Assembly (NCBI RefSeq): GCF_003574295.1
Contig: NZ_BHGK01000001.1
Location: 62,001-126,000 of the forward strand
Source: Mediterraneibacter butyricigenes
Lineage (GTDB): Bacteria > Bacillota > Clostridia > Lachnospirales > Lachnospiraceae
Direction: 5' to 3'
DNA: 64,000 nucleotides
The translations under genes and the position numbers were made by a program. Numbering within the stretch: position 1 is the first letter of the stretch; the number at the start of each line of letters is the position of its first letter. This document shows, piece after piece, positions 36,570 through 45,645 of the stretch. A model generated the notes under the pieces. That model made no database searches and was not told where the DNA came from. It saw only the letters and a program-made list of their open reading frames with translations.

Positions 36570-37279
36570 AATTTCTTTTTCTCCTCTTCTGTAAGTTCTC
36601 TGTATTCTCCCGGCTTAAGCGTTTCATCCAGAGAAAGTTCTGCCATCTGAACTCTTTTCAGAAAGGTAACTTCCTTTCCCAGTGCATGAAACATCCGTTT
36701 TACCTGATGGAATTTTCCCTCATGAATCGTCAGGGATATATAAGAAGTCTGTGTCTTCTCATCCACTGACAGAATCTGAAGCTTTGCCGGTGCACAGGGT
36801 TTCTTCTCCCCGATCTCCACACCCGCTGCAAACTTCTCTATATCTGTCTGATCTGCCATTCCCTGAATCTTTGCCTCATAGATTTTATCCACATGATGAG
36901 CCGGGGAAAGCAACCGATGCGCCAGCGGCCCGTCATTGGTAATCAGCAACAGTCCCACGGTATCTTTGTCAAGTCTTCCCACCGGAAAATAGTCCTGTCC
37001 TTTCAGCTCCGGAATCAGATCCAGCACCGTCTGATCTCTGCGATCTGTGGTGGCCGAGACGACTCCCGCCGGTTTGTATAACATATAGTAGCGATATTTT
37101 TCATAGGAAAGCAGCTTTCCCTGCACCGAAATATTCTGAATTTCGGTATCTACTTTATACTCCGGACTCTTTATTATTTTCTGATCCACACAGACCAGCC
37201 CCTGCCGGATCATTTTTTTCACTTCACTTCGAGTCCCGCAGTTCATATCTGAAAGGTATTTGTCCAGCCTGATTTTCAT
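36563..37279 (-). CDS. RsuA/RluB family 16S/23S rRNA pseudouridine synthase
   Basis: 238 residues. N-terminal S4 domain (IRLDKYLSDMNCGTRSEVKKMIRQG) and catalytic motif FPVGRLDKDTVGLLLITNDG with the active-site Asp in RLDKD, then HQVKRMFHALGKEVTFLKR. Closest to RsuA. Start ATG at 37279 overlaps the RsmF stop as ATGA; a longer frame inside rsmF is rejected. Confidence 0.92.
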   Translation of the reverse strand: MKIRLDKYLSDMNCGTRSEVKKMIRQGLVCVDQKIIKSPEYKVDTEIQNISVQGKLLSYEKYRYYMLYKPAGVVSATTDRRDQTVLDLIPELKGQDYFPVGRLDKDTVGLLLITNDGPLAHRLLSPAHHVDKIYEAKIQGMADQTDIEKFAAGVEIGEKKPCAPAKLQILSVDEKTQTSYISLTIHEGKFHQVKRMFHALGKEVTFLKRVQMAELSLDETLKPGEYRELTEEEKKKLC

Positions 37280-38724
37280 GACTGCCATCTCCATCCCGGC
37301 AGATATTTATTTTTTAAAGTGCCGGAAGCAAGTTTGCCCCAGCCCAACGGATAACCGTCCACACAGACTAAAGACCAGCCCTTGTCTTTCTGCTTGCGTC
37401 CGGAGCCTGCTTTCTGCTTCTTCTGACTGCTATTGCTGCACAAATCCGAAACATCCAGAGTCTCTCCTTTTAAATAACGATGAACCCGCTCATCTTCCAC
37501 TGACAGATTCAGAACCTGATCATATTCTTCCATTTTCAGATACATCGCCAGTGCCTGACTCGGTTCAAACCGGTTCTTCTTCAGTTCTCCGAGAAGCAGT
37601 CCGGTTCTTAAGAAACGGATGCCTTTCAGATCCGGCAGCTCTGCCGGCATATAGTAAACCCGTTCTTTTTTCAGATCCAGTCTGGACGGATCCAGAGGCA
37701 ATGTAAGATGTCCCAGGAACTCTTCCAGTTCTTCCGGAATCTTCTTCAACCCACCTGCGCTGCCTGGAACAGTCTGCTTTTTCTGTCGTTCCAGATTCGT
37801 TTCCGTATTTTCGCATCCTTCCGAACCTTTTTTTAACAGGGCAAGATAGTGACCTTCCCCTTTCATGCAATGCGGGAAAATCCGGACTGTTTTCACAAGA
37901 TCTTCTCTGTCATCTTTCGGAATTCCCGGTCGGAATCCCTCATATCCCTTCATTTCACAGATTTCAAATTCCGGGAACTGCTCCAGAAGAGACAGGATCG
38001 TCTCTTCATTTTCACGACGGTCAAAGGTACAGGTTGAGTACAGGATCATTCCTCCCGGTTTCAACATTTCTGCCGCCTGAGCGATAATGCTTTTCTGGAT
38101 TTTCGAGAAAAATTCCGGCCCGTGTTCTTCCCAGGCTTTCACCATTCTCTTTTCCTTCCGGAACATTCCCTCTCCGGAGCAAGGGGCATCGATCAGAATT
38201 TTGTCAAAATATTCTCTGAAATAAGAAATCAGTTTTCCCGGCTCTTCACTTAGAACCAGCAGATTTCCGACGCCGGACAATTCCAGATTTTTCAAAAGTC
38301 CCTTTGCCCTGGAACTGCTGATATCATTTGCCGCAAGCACGCCTTCTCTGCCAAGCTTTGACGCGAGTTCCGTGGCCTTTCCGCCCGGTGCCGCGCATAC
38401 ATCCAACACCTTTTCCCTCGGCTGCACCGGCAATCTGTTGGCAGGAGTCATGGCACTTGGTTCCTGCAGATAATACAATCCGGCCGCATAATAGGGGTGT
38501 TTTGCCGGCTGGATGCTGTCTCCGTCATAATAGAATCCGTTTTCAATCCACGGGATCGGTTCCAACTTCCATGGACAGATCTTCTGAAAGTCCTCCACAG
38601 AAATCTTTAACGTATTTACACGCAGACCATAATATCGCTTTTCCTCGTAACAATCTATGTAATCCTGAAATTCCTCACCCAAAAGGTCTTTCATCTTTTC
38701 TTCAAATGCAACCGGTAATTTCAT
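37276..38724 (-). CDS. rsmF: 16S rRNA (cytosine-5) methyltransferase RsmF-like (NOL1/NOP2/sun family)
   Basis: 482 residues. SAM-binding VLDVCAAPGGKATELASKLG near residue 110, catalytic Cys motifs DAPCSGEGMFRK and YSTCTF, and a C-terminal extension with the RsmF-type PUA-like region (about 300-482; LPDLKGIRFLRTGLLLGELKKNRFEPS condensed). Methylates C5 of cytidine in 16S rRNA. It ends in ATGA with the RsuA-type gene, pairing two rRNA modifiers. Confidence 0.92.
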   Translation of the reverse strand: MKLPVAFEEKMKDLLGEEFQDYIDCYEEKRYYGLRVNTLKISVEDFQKICPWKLEPIPWIENGFYYDGDSIQPAKHPYYAAGLYYLQEPSAMTPANRLPVQPREKVLDVCAAPGGKATELASKLGREGVLAANDISSSRAKGLLKNLELSGVGNLLVLSEEPGKLISYFREYFDKILIDAPCSGEGMFRKEKRMVKAWEEHGPEFFSKIQKSIIAQAAEMLKPGGMILYSTCTFDRRENEETILSLLEQFPEFEICEMKGYEGFRPGIPKDDREDLVKTVRIFPHCMKGEGHYLALLKKGSEGCENTETNLERQKKQTVPGSAGGLKKIPEELEEFLGHLTLPLDPSRLDLKKERVYYMPAELPDLKGIRFLRTGLLLGELKKNRFEPSQALAMYLKMEEYDQVLNLSVEDERVHRYLKGETLDVSDLCSNSSQKKQKAGSGRKQKDKGWSLVCVDGYPLGWGKLASGTLKNKYLPGWRWQS

Positions 38725-38770
38725 AAAGTGTTTCTTTCCTTTCTTATGTCCGCTATTTGCAATCCTCCGC

Positions 38771-39670
38771 TCAGTATATCATGAATTCTTGTATTGCGCC
38801 AGTTGTTGAAAACACTTGTCTCACAGAATTCACAGATCGATCTTTCAGATAACACAACACCGGATAGGGATTGATACTGATTTCCTGCTCTCCCCGGTTC
38901 AGATAGATTCCCACGTGTAAATGTACCGGGAACTTTCCTGTGGTACCTTCCTCTCCATATCCGCTGTCGCCCATAAATCCCAGAAAATCTCCGGCTTTTA
39001 CCGGATCTCCCTCTTTCAGATTCGCATAGGAATCCAGATGTGCATAATAAAAATACGCTCCTCCCGGTGCAAGGATGCCCAGACGGTATCCTCCTTTTTC
39101 CAGCCATCCTTTCTGGCTTACGATTCCGTCCGTCATGCTGACGATCGGATAGGTTCCACGCTTATTTTCCTTCGGCATTAGATCCGTTCCCTCATGTCCG
39201 CGTTTGCCACCGTACGTCCGTTCCTGCATCCAACTGTTTCCGAATGTGATCCGGTTCTCATCAGCCCCATTTCCCGAAGCCACCGGAAAATACTGAACAT
39301 CATTCCAGATCTGACGGCAGGTATCCGCATAGTCCTCGTAGCCACGTTGCCTTTGCCACCAATTCATCCGTTTCTTCCATTTTTTCGTATCTGTCAGCCT
39401 TTCGGTTTCTGTGAGAATTTTTGCATCTGTCAGATAGAATGTATCTTCTCCATAATTGGTTTCCAGGAAATAGAATCCAACAGCCTCTCCCGGATCCTCA
39501 AAGTTTCCAATCTCTTCCAGAAATGTCTCAGACACCGGCTGGCTTCGAAAATCCTCTTCCAGATAGAATGTCTCGGAAATCCTTCCTTTTTTTGCTTCCT
39601 CTTCCAGTATTCTTTGATCTGTTACTGTAAAAAACACCAGACCCACCAGAAAAATCAGCATTTTTTTCAT
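38771..39670 (-). CDS. M23 family peptidase (LytM-type)
   Basis: 299 residues with a single N-terminal membrane anchor or signal (MKKMLIFLVGLVFFTVT). The C-terminal LytM/peptidase_M23 domain has the zinc ligands HxxxD in RGHEGTDLM near residue 165 and HLHVG near 255, with YYAHLD between. It likely cuts peptidoglycan cross-bridges outside the cell. ATGA overlap with pepD. Could act in cell-wall remodelling in growth or sporulation. Confidence 0.9.
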   Translation of the reverse strand: MKKMLIFLVGLVFFTVTDQRILEEEAKKGRISETFYLEEDFRSQPVSETFLEEIGNFEDPGEAVGFYFLETNYGEDTFYLTDAKILTETERLTDTKKWKKRMNWWQRQRGYEDYADTCRQIWNDVQYFPVASGNGADENRITFGNSWMQERTYGGKRGHEGTDLMPKENKRGTYPIVSMTDGIVSQKGWLEKGGYRLGILAPGGAYFYYAHLDSYANLKEGDPVKAGDFLGFMGDSGYGEEGTTGKFPVHLHVGIYLNRGEQEISINPYPVLCYLKDRSVNSVRQVFSTTGAIQEFMIY

Positions 39671-41121
39671 ACAGTCAAAGCCTCTAAGATCTTCAGGATC
39701 AGTTTCCAGGTTCGTCCGGTAGACTCTATATCCAGACGTTCCTTTACGGAATGGATATCGTAAATCTGCGGGCCAAATGACACGCAGTCAAATTCCTCTT
39801 TCTTTCCTGCAAAAATGCCGCACTCCAATCCGGCATGGATCGTCAGAAACTGCGGATCTTTTCCATATAAAGTATGGTAGCAGTTGCGAATCGTCTTCTG
39901 TAATTCCGAATCCGGCTGATGTTCCCAGGACGGATATTCACCAGAGATCTTTGCGTGCATTCCGGGAATCAGATCTTCCCACTGCACAAACCGTTCTTTC
40001 ATTTCTTCCACTTTGGATGCAAAAGAACTTCGGATCAGCGTTTCGAATAGCACAGCATCTTCTGTGGTATTTACAATTCCAAGATTGCAGGAAGTCTCCA
40101 CCATCTGCTCCAGCGTCCTGCTGTATTCATAGACACCGTTTGGGCAGTTGTTCAGATAAAAGATCACCGCTTCTTTCGCACGCTGAGCGAGAACCTTTTC
40201 CTGTAAATCTTCCCGCTTCTCATGCGTCAGTTTAAGATTCGGTTCCGACGCTCCGAATTCTTTTTTCAATGTCTTCTCATATGCTATCCATTCCCCGATA
40301 ATCCGGTCGGCAGATTCCGGATCAGCCAACAGTATAGCTTCACAGGTTCCGGGAATCACATTGTTCTTCTGTCCGCCTTTCAGATCAACCAGATCAAAGA
40401 GAAACTCTTTTCTTTGCAGACCATTTAAAAATCGCCCCATCAGTTTATCTGCATTTCCCGGCTGATTGATGATCTCCACACCGGAATGACCGCTCTTTAA
40501 ACCGGTCAGAAAAAGTGTAAGTCCGGTTCCATGTTTCTCTTCTCTCGAGATATTCAGCGACATCTGAACCGTTGCTCCGCCGGCACATCCCACGGTAATG
40601 ATTCCTTCATCTTCCGAATCAAGATTTAACATTTTTCTGCCATCCACTCTGGCAAAATCAAAACCGATTGCCCCATCCATACCGGTTTCTTCATCGGTTG
40701 TAAGGATCACATGAAGCGGTGGATGCACCAAATCGTCCGAATCCAGAATGGCCAGTGCATATGCCACAGCGATTCCGTCATCGGCTCCTAATGTGGTATC
40801 TTTTGCTTTCACAAATCCATCTTCCACATACAGCTCCAGCGGATCTTTTTCAAAATCATGGAGACTTTCCGCCGTTTTCTCGCAGACCATATCCAGGTGT
40901 CCCTGAATCATGACCGGCTCACAATTCTCACATCCCCTGGAACCCGGCTTTTTGATCCATACATTTTTCCACGGATCCTGTTCCACCCAGAGATTCCTTT
41001 GCTTTGCGAATTCCACACAATAGTTACTGATTTCCGTTACATTACCGGAACCTCTTGGAATCCGGCTGATTTCCTCGAAATAATAAAACACCTTTTCCGG
41101 ATAACATGCTTCTAATTTCAT
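39667..41121 (-). CDS. pepD: aminoacyl-histidine dipeptidase PepD (M20 family)
   Basis: 484 residues. Di-zinc peptidase with ligands in GHLDMV (His-x-Asp), LGADDGIAVAYALA, and TTDEETGMDGA (catalytic and metal Glu), and a C-terminal HAGLECGIFAG. A dimerisation lid domain lies about 190-390. Hydrolyses Xaa-His and other dipeptides, a nitrogen and histidine source. First gene of the long minus-strand operon pepD-M23-rsmF-rsuA-HAD-ygiQ-SDR; divergent from ylbJ. Confidence 0.94.
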   Translation of the reverse strand: MKLEACYPEKVFYYFEEISRIPRGSGNVTEISNYCVEFAKQRNLWVEQDPWKNVWIKKPGSRGCENCEPVMIQGHLDMVCEKTAESLHDFEKDPLELYVEDGFVKAKDTTLGADDGIAVAYALAILDSDDLVHPPLHVILTTDEETGMDGAIGFDFARVDGRKMLNLDSEDEGIITVGCAGGATVQMSLNISREEKHGTGLTLFLTGLKSGHSGVEIINQPGNADKLMGRFLNGLQRKEFLFDLVDLKGGQKNNVIPGTCEAILLADPESADRIIGEWIAYEKTLKKEFGASEPNLKLTHEKREDLQEKVLAQRAKEAVIFYLNNCPNGVYEYSRTLEQMVETSCNLGIVNTTEDAVLFETLIRSSFASKVEEMKERFVQWEDLIPGMHAKISGEYPSWEHQPDSELQKTIRNCYHTLYGKDPQFLTIHAGLECGIFAGKKEEFDCVSFGPQIYDIHSVKERLDIESTGRTWKLILKILEALTV

Positions 41122-41149
41122 TTTTACACTTCGCCTGCTTTCTTCATTA

Positions 41150-41175
41150 ATATTTACAAAGTTATCGCATAAAAT
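41150..41175 (+). promoter_or_regulatory. candidate sporulation (sigma-E-like) promoter of ylbJ
   Basis: ATA (41150-41152), 15 bases, then CATAAAAT (41168-41175), resembling the sigma-E pattern of KMATATT and CATACAAT with a near-normal spacer. A perfect ATGATATCAT palindrome follows. Tentative: the match is partial and the region also drives pepD in the other direction. Confidence 0.35.
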
Positions 41176-41211
41176 ATGATGATATCATATCAAGATTTCC
41201 GGAGGATCTCC

Positions 41212-42237
41212 ATGAAATCCGTTCTTTCTTCCCTTTTCACCCTTTTTTGCTTTTTCCTGATCCTTCTGTGCCCCCGGGAAGCATTTGAAGGCGCAAGATC
41301 CGGACTTTTCCTGTGGTTTGAGACCTTACTTCCGACTCTGTTTCCATTTATGGTGCTCACAAATCTTCTGATTCATACACAGGCACTTTCTTATATCACT
41401 CAGGTACTGAAACCGATCCTCTGTCCGATCTTTCATGTCTCTGAAAACGGAAGCTTTGCCATCCTCTGCGGATTTCTCTGTGGATATCCGATGGGAGCCA
41501 AAGTCATTGCCTCTTTGTGTCGGGAACAGAAGCTTTCAAGTTCGGAAGGTCAGTATCTTATGTCTTTCTGTAACAATACAAGCCCCATGTTTCTTTTAAA
41601 TTATGTGATTCTTTCTGCATTGCATCTTCCCGGAAAAACCGGAAACATTTTGTTGCTGTCTCTGGCATCCCCGGTATGCATAAGTTTCTTTACACGCTTT
41701 CTGGTTTTCGAATCGGAGACACATCGTTTCCGATTCCACAGACCACACCCTCTGTTTCCGGCAAAATTCCCATCCGTTCTTGGTAGAAAATCTGTCACCT
41801 GTTCCAACGGCCCCGGCATGAAATCCATCTCCCGTTCTGCTTCACAATTTGCTTCTGCAGCCCCGAACCTCTCGTTCCTGAAACTTCTGGAAGAAAGCCT
41901 CGCCGATGCAGCCGCAGCGATCCTGCAGGTTGGAGGATATGTGATCCTGTTCTCCGTACTTTTAAAACTTGGCATCAGGTTTCGAATCGACCGGACGCTT
42001 CCCGGATTGATGGCGCTTTCCACTCTGGAAATCACAACCGGGATTCAGTTACTGACACAAACTCCTGGTTTCTGCCGTATTCCCTGTATTCTGTTCCTTA
42101 CAGGATTCGGCGGCGTCTGCGCATTGTTCCAGAGTGCTGCAATGATCCGGGATTCCGGCCTGTCCTTCTTTCCTTATATAATAGAAAAGCTGGCTACCGG
42201 GTTGGTAACCAGCCTGTTAACATTCCTGTTTTTATAG
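41212..42237 (+). CDS. ylbJ: sporulation integral membrane protein YlbJ-like (nucleoside-recognition/Gate domain)
   Basis: 341 residues with about eight hydrophobic segments and two Gate-like halves. LILLCPREAFEGARSGLFLWFETLLPTLFPFMVLTNLLI and GFLCGYPMGAKVIASLC are typical of YlbJ; the second half resumes LEESLADAAAAILQVGGYVILFSVLLK. Required in Bacillus for spore cortex/late assembly under sigma-E. ATG at 41212 has GGAGG 5 bases upstream; an earlier ATG has no SD. The last codons contain an imperfect stem (GCTGG...CCAGC) that may aid termination. Only one of three plus-strand genes; divergent from pepD and convergent with the following gene. Confidence 0.85.
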   Translation: MKSVLSSLFTLFCFFLILLCPREAFEGARSGLFLWFETLLPTLFPFMVLTNLLIHTQALSYITQVLKPILCPIFHVSENGSFAILCGFLCGYPMGAKVIASLCREQKLSSSEGQYLMSFCNNTSPMFLLNYVILSALHLPGKTGNILLLSLASPVCISFFTRFLVFESETHRFRFHRPHPLFPAKFPSVLGRKSVTCSNGPGMKSISRSASQFASAAPNLSFLKLLEESLADAAAAILQVGGYVILFSVLLKLGIRFRIDRTLPGLMALSTLEITTGIQLLTQTPGFCRIPCILFLTGFGGVCALFQSAAMIRDSGLSFFPYIIEKLATGLVTSLLTFLFL

Positions 42238-42266
42238 AGAACGCGACGCTTTCTGTATAAAAGCCC

Positions 42267-42839
42267 TTAATTCTCCTCTACATACTCATCGGATCCATCC
42301 GGAATATCCAATTCTGCCCGGTTGGATCTGACCACATCGTAACACTCTTTCAGAGAATTTACCAGACCGTCATACTTGGTGGTATAGCTGTCCAGCGTAT
42401 GTCCGATAATACTTTCTGCATTGGCAAGAAGATCATCTGTATACTGTACTGCTCCGATTCGGATCGCATTGGCATCACGGGTCGCATTGTCTACGATCTC
42501 CTGTGCCTGTGCAGTCGCCTGTGTCACGATCTCATTGGCCTGCGCATATGCCTGCTGCATAATCTCGTGCTCGCTGACCAGTTCTGTGGTCTGAACCTGA
42601 GCCTCTTCCAACATCGCATCCGCCTTTGCCTGTGCATCAGCCAGTATCGCATCCCGATTACTGATAATCTTCTGATAACGTTTGATCTCATCCGGAGTCT
42701 TCATGCGAAGTTCCCGAAGTAATTCATCCAGATGTTCTTTATTTACAATAATCTTCGTCGTCGACAACGGCTGAAACTTACAGTCTCTGTCAATATATTC
42801 TTCGATTTCATCAATAATCTGTTCAATACGGCTGCTCAT
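42267..42839 (-). CDS. coiled-coil protein, ATPase/vacuolar-H-like, conserved beside coaD
   Basis: 190 residues. N-terminal about 45 residues (RIEQIIDEIEEYIDRDCKFQPL...) then a long alanine/glutamine-rich coiled coil (about 65-135, AQAKADAMLEEAQVQTTELVSEHEIM and QANEIVTQATAQAQEIVDNA). Soluble and cytoplasmic. Resembles DivIVA- or V-ATPase-subunit-like helices only by composition; the annotation as ATPase is not supported by a nucleotide site. It lies 2 bases after coaD, so shares the rsmD-coaD transcript. Function unknown. Confidence 0.8.
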   Translation of the reverse strand: MSSRIEQIIDEIEEYIDRDCKFQPLSTTKIIVNKEHLDELLRELRMKTPDEIKRYQKIISNRDAILADAQAKADAMLEEAQVQTTELVSEHEIMQQAYAQANEIVTQATAQAQEIVDNATRDANAIRIGAVQYTDDLLANAESIIGHTLDSYTTKYDGLVNSLKECYDVVRSNRAELDIPDGSDEYVEEN

Positions 42840-42841
42840 TG

Positions 42842-43330
42842 TTACACTCTCCTTTTATTCATCTTCTGCTCAAGTGCAGCAGCTACAGCTTCCGGCACAA
42901 ACTGTGAAATATCTCCCCCAAAAGCCGCAACTTCTTTTACCGTAGTCGAGCTGAGATAGGAATATTCGATACTCGTCGTAAGGAACATCGTCTCAACTTC
43001 CGGTTCAAGCTTGTGATTTGTCTGAGACATCTGAAGCTCATACTCAAAATCCGTAATCGCCCGAAGTCCGCGTACCACAAAATCTGCCTCTACCTGTTTT
43101 GCAAAATCAATTAATAAGCCCTCGAATGGTACAACCTTCACATTTGAGAACTCATCCGTCACTTCTTTTAACATTTTAACACGTTCTTCTACAGAAAACA
43201 ACGGCATTTTTGCATTATTATTAAGCACTCCGACTACCAGTTCGTCTGCAATTCTTGCGGATCTTCTGATAATATCGAGATGCCCGTATGTAACCGGGTC
43301 AAAACTGCCCGGATAAACTGCTCTAAGCAT
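42842..43330 (-). CDS. coaD: phosphopantetheine adenylyltransferase CoaD
   Basis: 162 residues. Adenylates 4'-phosphopantetheine in coenzyme A synthesis. Nucleotidylyltransferase HxGH motif in [14 protein letters not shown] and the ISSTTVKEV-type C-terminal motif ([17 protein letters not shown]) are present, with [15 protein letters not shown] between. Overlaps rsmD by 8 bases, the standard neighbour. Confidence 0.97.
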   Translation of the reverse strand: MLRAVYPGSFDPVTYGHLDIIRRSARIADELVVGVLNNNAKMPLFSVEERVKMLKEVTDEFSNVKVVPFEGLLIDFAKQVEADFVVRGLRAITDFEYELQMSQTNHKLEPEVETMFLTTSIEYSYLSSTTVKEVAAFGGDISQFVPEAVAAALEQKMNKRRV

Positions 43331-43892
43331 TTTTCGTCCTTTCCGCGCGTTCCAGGAACACGTGCATGTTCGTTTTATATTCTTTTTTCTTGATCAAATG
43401 ATACCCGAGATCTTCCAGATAAGAAAAATCAGTAGACAGCGATGCCTCCACGATCAGCAGAGTCTCTTCATCTATCAGGCTGGAGTCCTTCAAAGCTTCC
43501 AAAACTCTCTTCTCCAACTGTCTGTCGTAAGGCGGATCCATGAACACATAGTCAAAATATCTCTGCCCCTCCATGCGTCTCAGTGCGGCAAACACATCAC
43601 ATTGCAGAATCTCTGCCCTCTCGTCCAGTCTGGTAAATTCCAGGTTCTCTTTGATGCAGGCAGCCGCTTTCTTGTTTTCCTCTACAAATACGGCATTCTT
43701 TGCACCTCTGCTCAGTGCTTCAATCCCGATTGCCCCGCTTCCTGCAAAAAGATCCAGAAAGGATATGTCCGCCAGTCCATGAGCGATCATATTAAACAGC
43801 GTCTCTTTGATCCGGTCTGTCGTCGGTCTTGTCCCCATACCCTCTACCGTCTTCAGCCGTAATCTCTTCGCGCTTCCTGCGATCACTCTCAT
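43323..43892 (-). CDS. rsmD: 16S rRNA (guanine966-N2) methyltransferase RsmD
   Basis: 189 residues. N-terminal [33 protein letters not shown] is the RsmD signature. SAM-binding [20 protein letters not shown] and catalytic DPPY motif (MDPPYDRQ) follow. Methylates G966 of 16S rRNA. SD GGAGG is close to the ATG; preceded by a consensus promoter and heading rsmD-coaD-coiled-coil gene. Confidence 0.96.
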   Translation of the reverse strand: MRVIAGSAKRLRLKTVEGMGTRPTTDRIKETLFNMIAHGLADISFLDLFAGSGAIGIEALSRGAKNAVFVEENKKAAACIKENLEFTRLDERAEILQCDVFAALRRMEGQRYFDYVFMDPPYDRQLEKRVLEALKDSSLIDEETLLIVEASLSTDFSYLEDLGYHLIKKKEYKTNMHVFLERAERTKNA

Positions 43893-43953
43893 ATAGTTCC
43901 TCCTAACCGTCCATTTTTCGATTGTCTCTTATTCTCGAAAACTCATTGCGTAC

Positions 43954-43982
43954 ATTATAATAATTTGTCTGATTATTGTCAA
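43954..43982 (-). promoter_or_regulatory. consensus sigma-A promoter of the rsmD operon
   Basis: Minus strand: -35 TTGACA (43977-43982), 17-base spacer, -10 TATAAT (43954-43959), about 62 bases before the rsmD start. Confidence 0.85.
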
Positions 43983-44046
43983 TATTTGTATGTTAAAAGA
44001 AACAGCAAAGAAATCGGGAAGGGACTTCCACTCAAGCAAATACAAC

Positions 44047-44094
44047 AAAAGAGATCAACAGAACAGATCAAATCCAATTCCGTCAATCTCTTTT
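44047..44094 (-). terminator. candidate terminator after the SASP gene
   Basis: AAAAGAGAT (44047-44055) and ATCTCTTTT (44086-44094) form 9-base arms with a 30-base loop, ending in TTTTGTTG on the minus strand. The loop is long, so it is only a candidate. Confidence 0.4.
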
Positions 44095-44129
44095 CTTACT
44101 TTTTACACTTCAATTTTATGCAGGAAGAC

Positions 44130-44336
44130 CTATTTACCAGCCATCTGCTTTTCCTGCTGTTCAATCATTTTCTTTACCATATAGCCTCCGACAGATCCGT
44201 TCTGTTTGGAAGTCAGATCTCCGTTGTAACCATCGGTAAGCGGAACTCCCAGCTCGTTCGCAACTTCGTATTTGAATTTGTCCAATGCGCCTTTTGCTTC
44301 CGGTACAGCTGTTCTGTTAGATGAACGATTTGTCAT
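44130..44336 (-). CDS. alpha/beta-type small acid-soluble spore protein
   Basis: 68 residues. The conserved core KFKYEVANELGVPL contains the germination-protease (GPR) cleavage region, EVA|NE, followed by NGDLTSKQNGSVGGYMVKKMIE, the second family signature. It coats spore DNA and protects it from UV and heat in the dormant spore. ATG at 44336 chosen with AAGGAGG SD; the frame extends upstream without homology. Expressed presumably under sigma-G from the candidate promoter upstream. Strong evidence that the host forms spores. Confidence 0.95.
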   Translation of the reverse strand: MTNRSSNRTAVPEAKGALDKFKYEVANELGVPLTDGYNGDLTSKQNGSVGGYMVKKMIEQQEKQMAGK

Positions 44337-44392
44337 TTTTATTTCCTCCTTCATATGAGTTCTTTTTGTAACGTTTAGGATTGTTACGCTCA

Positions 44393-44420
44393 TAGTATAT
44401 GGAGAGAATTTGTTTTTACA
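44393..44420 (-). promoter_or_regulatory. candidate sigma-G promoter of the SASP gene
   Basis: Minus strand: TGTAAAA (44414-44420), 15-base spacer, ATACTA (44393-44398, in CATATACTATG), resembling the sigma-G pattern TGNATA / CATACTA. A GTAAC/GTTAC inverted repeat follows in the untranslated region. Only a partial match. Confidence 0.4.
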
Positions 44421-44501
44421 CTAGAAGTTCCTGCAAAAACTGACAAATTTATACAGAGAATATAATGCCACTTGTAAGATTTAAATTAGAACTTTTCTTC
44501 A

Positions 44502-44804
44502 TTAATATTCTGTTGCAGAAAACATTTGTGAGAAATGATATACATAACCATTATCTACTTTTTTACAAAATACTCCAATTCCAATAGAAGAATAATTATT
44601 ACTTAAGATATTTTGATTATGTCCAGGTGATGCAAACCAATCATTACAAACTTGTTCTGCACTTTTTTGTCCTCGTGCTAGATTCTCACCAGATACATAT
44701 CTCCAAGAAGAAAGTGCCCATTCTCCATTTGGTCTAGTATGTGAATATGTATTTGTAATTTCATAGGCTCTAATATTTTCTTCATCAAATAGTCCATCTA
44801 TTAA
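44502..44804 (-). pseudogene. CAP/SCP-domain protein, 5'-truncated remnant
   Basis: Open frame with no usable start codon and a TGA directly upstream, so it is a broken gene. The readable part, about 90 codons, matches the C-terminal CAP domain: AYEITNTYSHTRPNGEW with the conserved His, SGENLARGQKSAEQVCNDWFASPGHNQNIL and the family end YSSIGIGVFCKK...YHFSQMFS. Missing are the N-terminal 40 or so residues with the LN-x-x-R helix. It abuts the stop codon of the VanW-like gene. CAP proteins in this group are secreted and bind cell wall or lipid; any function is gone here. Confidence 0.8.
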
Positions 44805-45637
44805 TCATTGATAATCAGTTCTCCCGGAATCAAACTGTAATCATACATAACTTCTGAGTGATTATCCAACACCAGATTTCTATAAAGGACTTTTCCTGTT
44901 TTTTTATCCACAGTTTCTTTATAGATCTGAGATATTCGGTAATATTTCTCTCCTTCTTTTTGAAAATGATGGTTTTCCTCAACGATTCGATAAGAATATT
45001 GAAAAGGGTGCATACTTCGAAGTTCCGCATACAAATTACCATCGGCACACCAGACAAGTAATTGAACCGGCTGCTCCGTATTATTTTTAAAACGATAATC
45101 TATGTAATTATAATTTACAGAAGTCCCAGAACTAAAAGGTACTCTTTCTCCTTCATCTGGTGCCAATGCATCGGAATGACTATGAAATTCCGTCACTGTA
45201 AGCGGACTGTGAAGCACCAAAAAGTGAATGGTATTGCTGAGATTACACAATCCACCTCCTATCCCTGGTTTAATCCTGTTTTTCTCGATAACACGGCCCT
45301 CTTTGTACCCTTTACGTTTTGTTGTGCTCCCGATTAGTTTCCAAAATGAAAACATTTCTCCCGGATAAATAATCAATCCATTAAGTTTCTTGCACGCAAG
45401 TCCGATATTTACCGCTTTATTTTGCTGGAGATTTTGATCGATTCCTTTTCCCTTTTTAATTAAATGCGAGTGATGTTCATATACCAGATTAGGCAATTTC
45501 CTTTTTATGATTTTCATTGCAAAACATTCCCTACTTCTTAGATTTTGAAGATGTCTTTTAAAAATTTCTTTTTGAACAGAAATTGCATAACAAGCAGGAT
45601 TTATCTCGCAAAAAAGCTTTTCTTTCTTCCATAACAT
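44801..45637 (-). CDS. VanW family protein
   Basis: 278 residues. The VanW family core is clear: LIIYPGEMFSFWKLIGSTTKRKGYKEGRVI, PGIGGGLCNLSNTIHFLVLHSPL, and PFSSGTSVNYNYIDYRFKNNT. The YoaR/VanW family is linked to vancomycin-resistance clusters, but its role is unproven and it does not confer resistance alone. No vanA/vanB ligase or other van gene is nearby. N-terminus (LFCEINPACYAISVQKE) matches the full-length family, so the gene looks intact. Co-directional with the YqeG-like gene (8-base gap). Confidence 0.88.
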   Translation of the reverse strand: MLWKKEKLFCEINPACYAISVQKEIFKRHLQNLRSRECFAMKIIKRKLPNLVYEHHSHLIKKGKGIDQNLQQNKAVNIGLACKKLNGLIIYPGEMFSFWKLIGSTTKRKGYKEGRVIEKNRIKPGIGGGLCNLSNTIHFLVLHSPLTVTEFHSHSDALAPDEGERVPFSSGTSVNYNYIDYRFKNNTEQPVQLLVWCADGNLYAELRSMHPFQYSYRIVEENHHFQKEGEKYYRISQIYKETVDKKTGKVLYRNLVLDNHSEVMYDYSLIPGELIIND

Positions 45638-45645
45638 AATTCTAA

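Noticed and set aside
41179-41188. ATGATATCAT palindrome in the pepD-ylbJ gap
   Set aside because: Short AT-rich palindrome, likely by chance; no second copy nearby.
44801-45637. Vancomycin resistance cluster
   Set aside because: Only a VanW-like gene is present; no ligase, VanX, VanH or VanRS genes.
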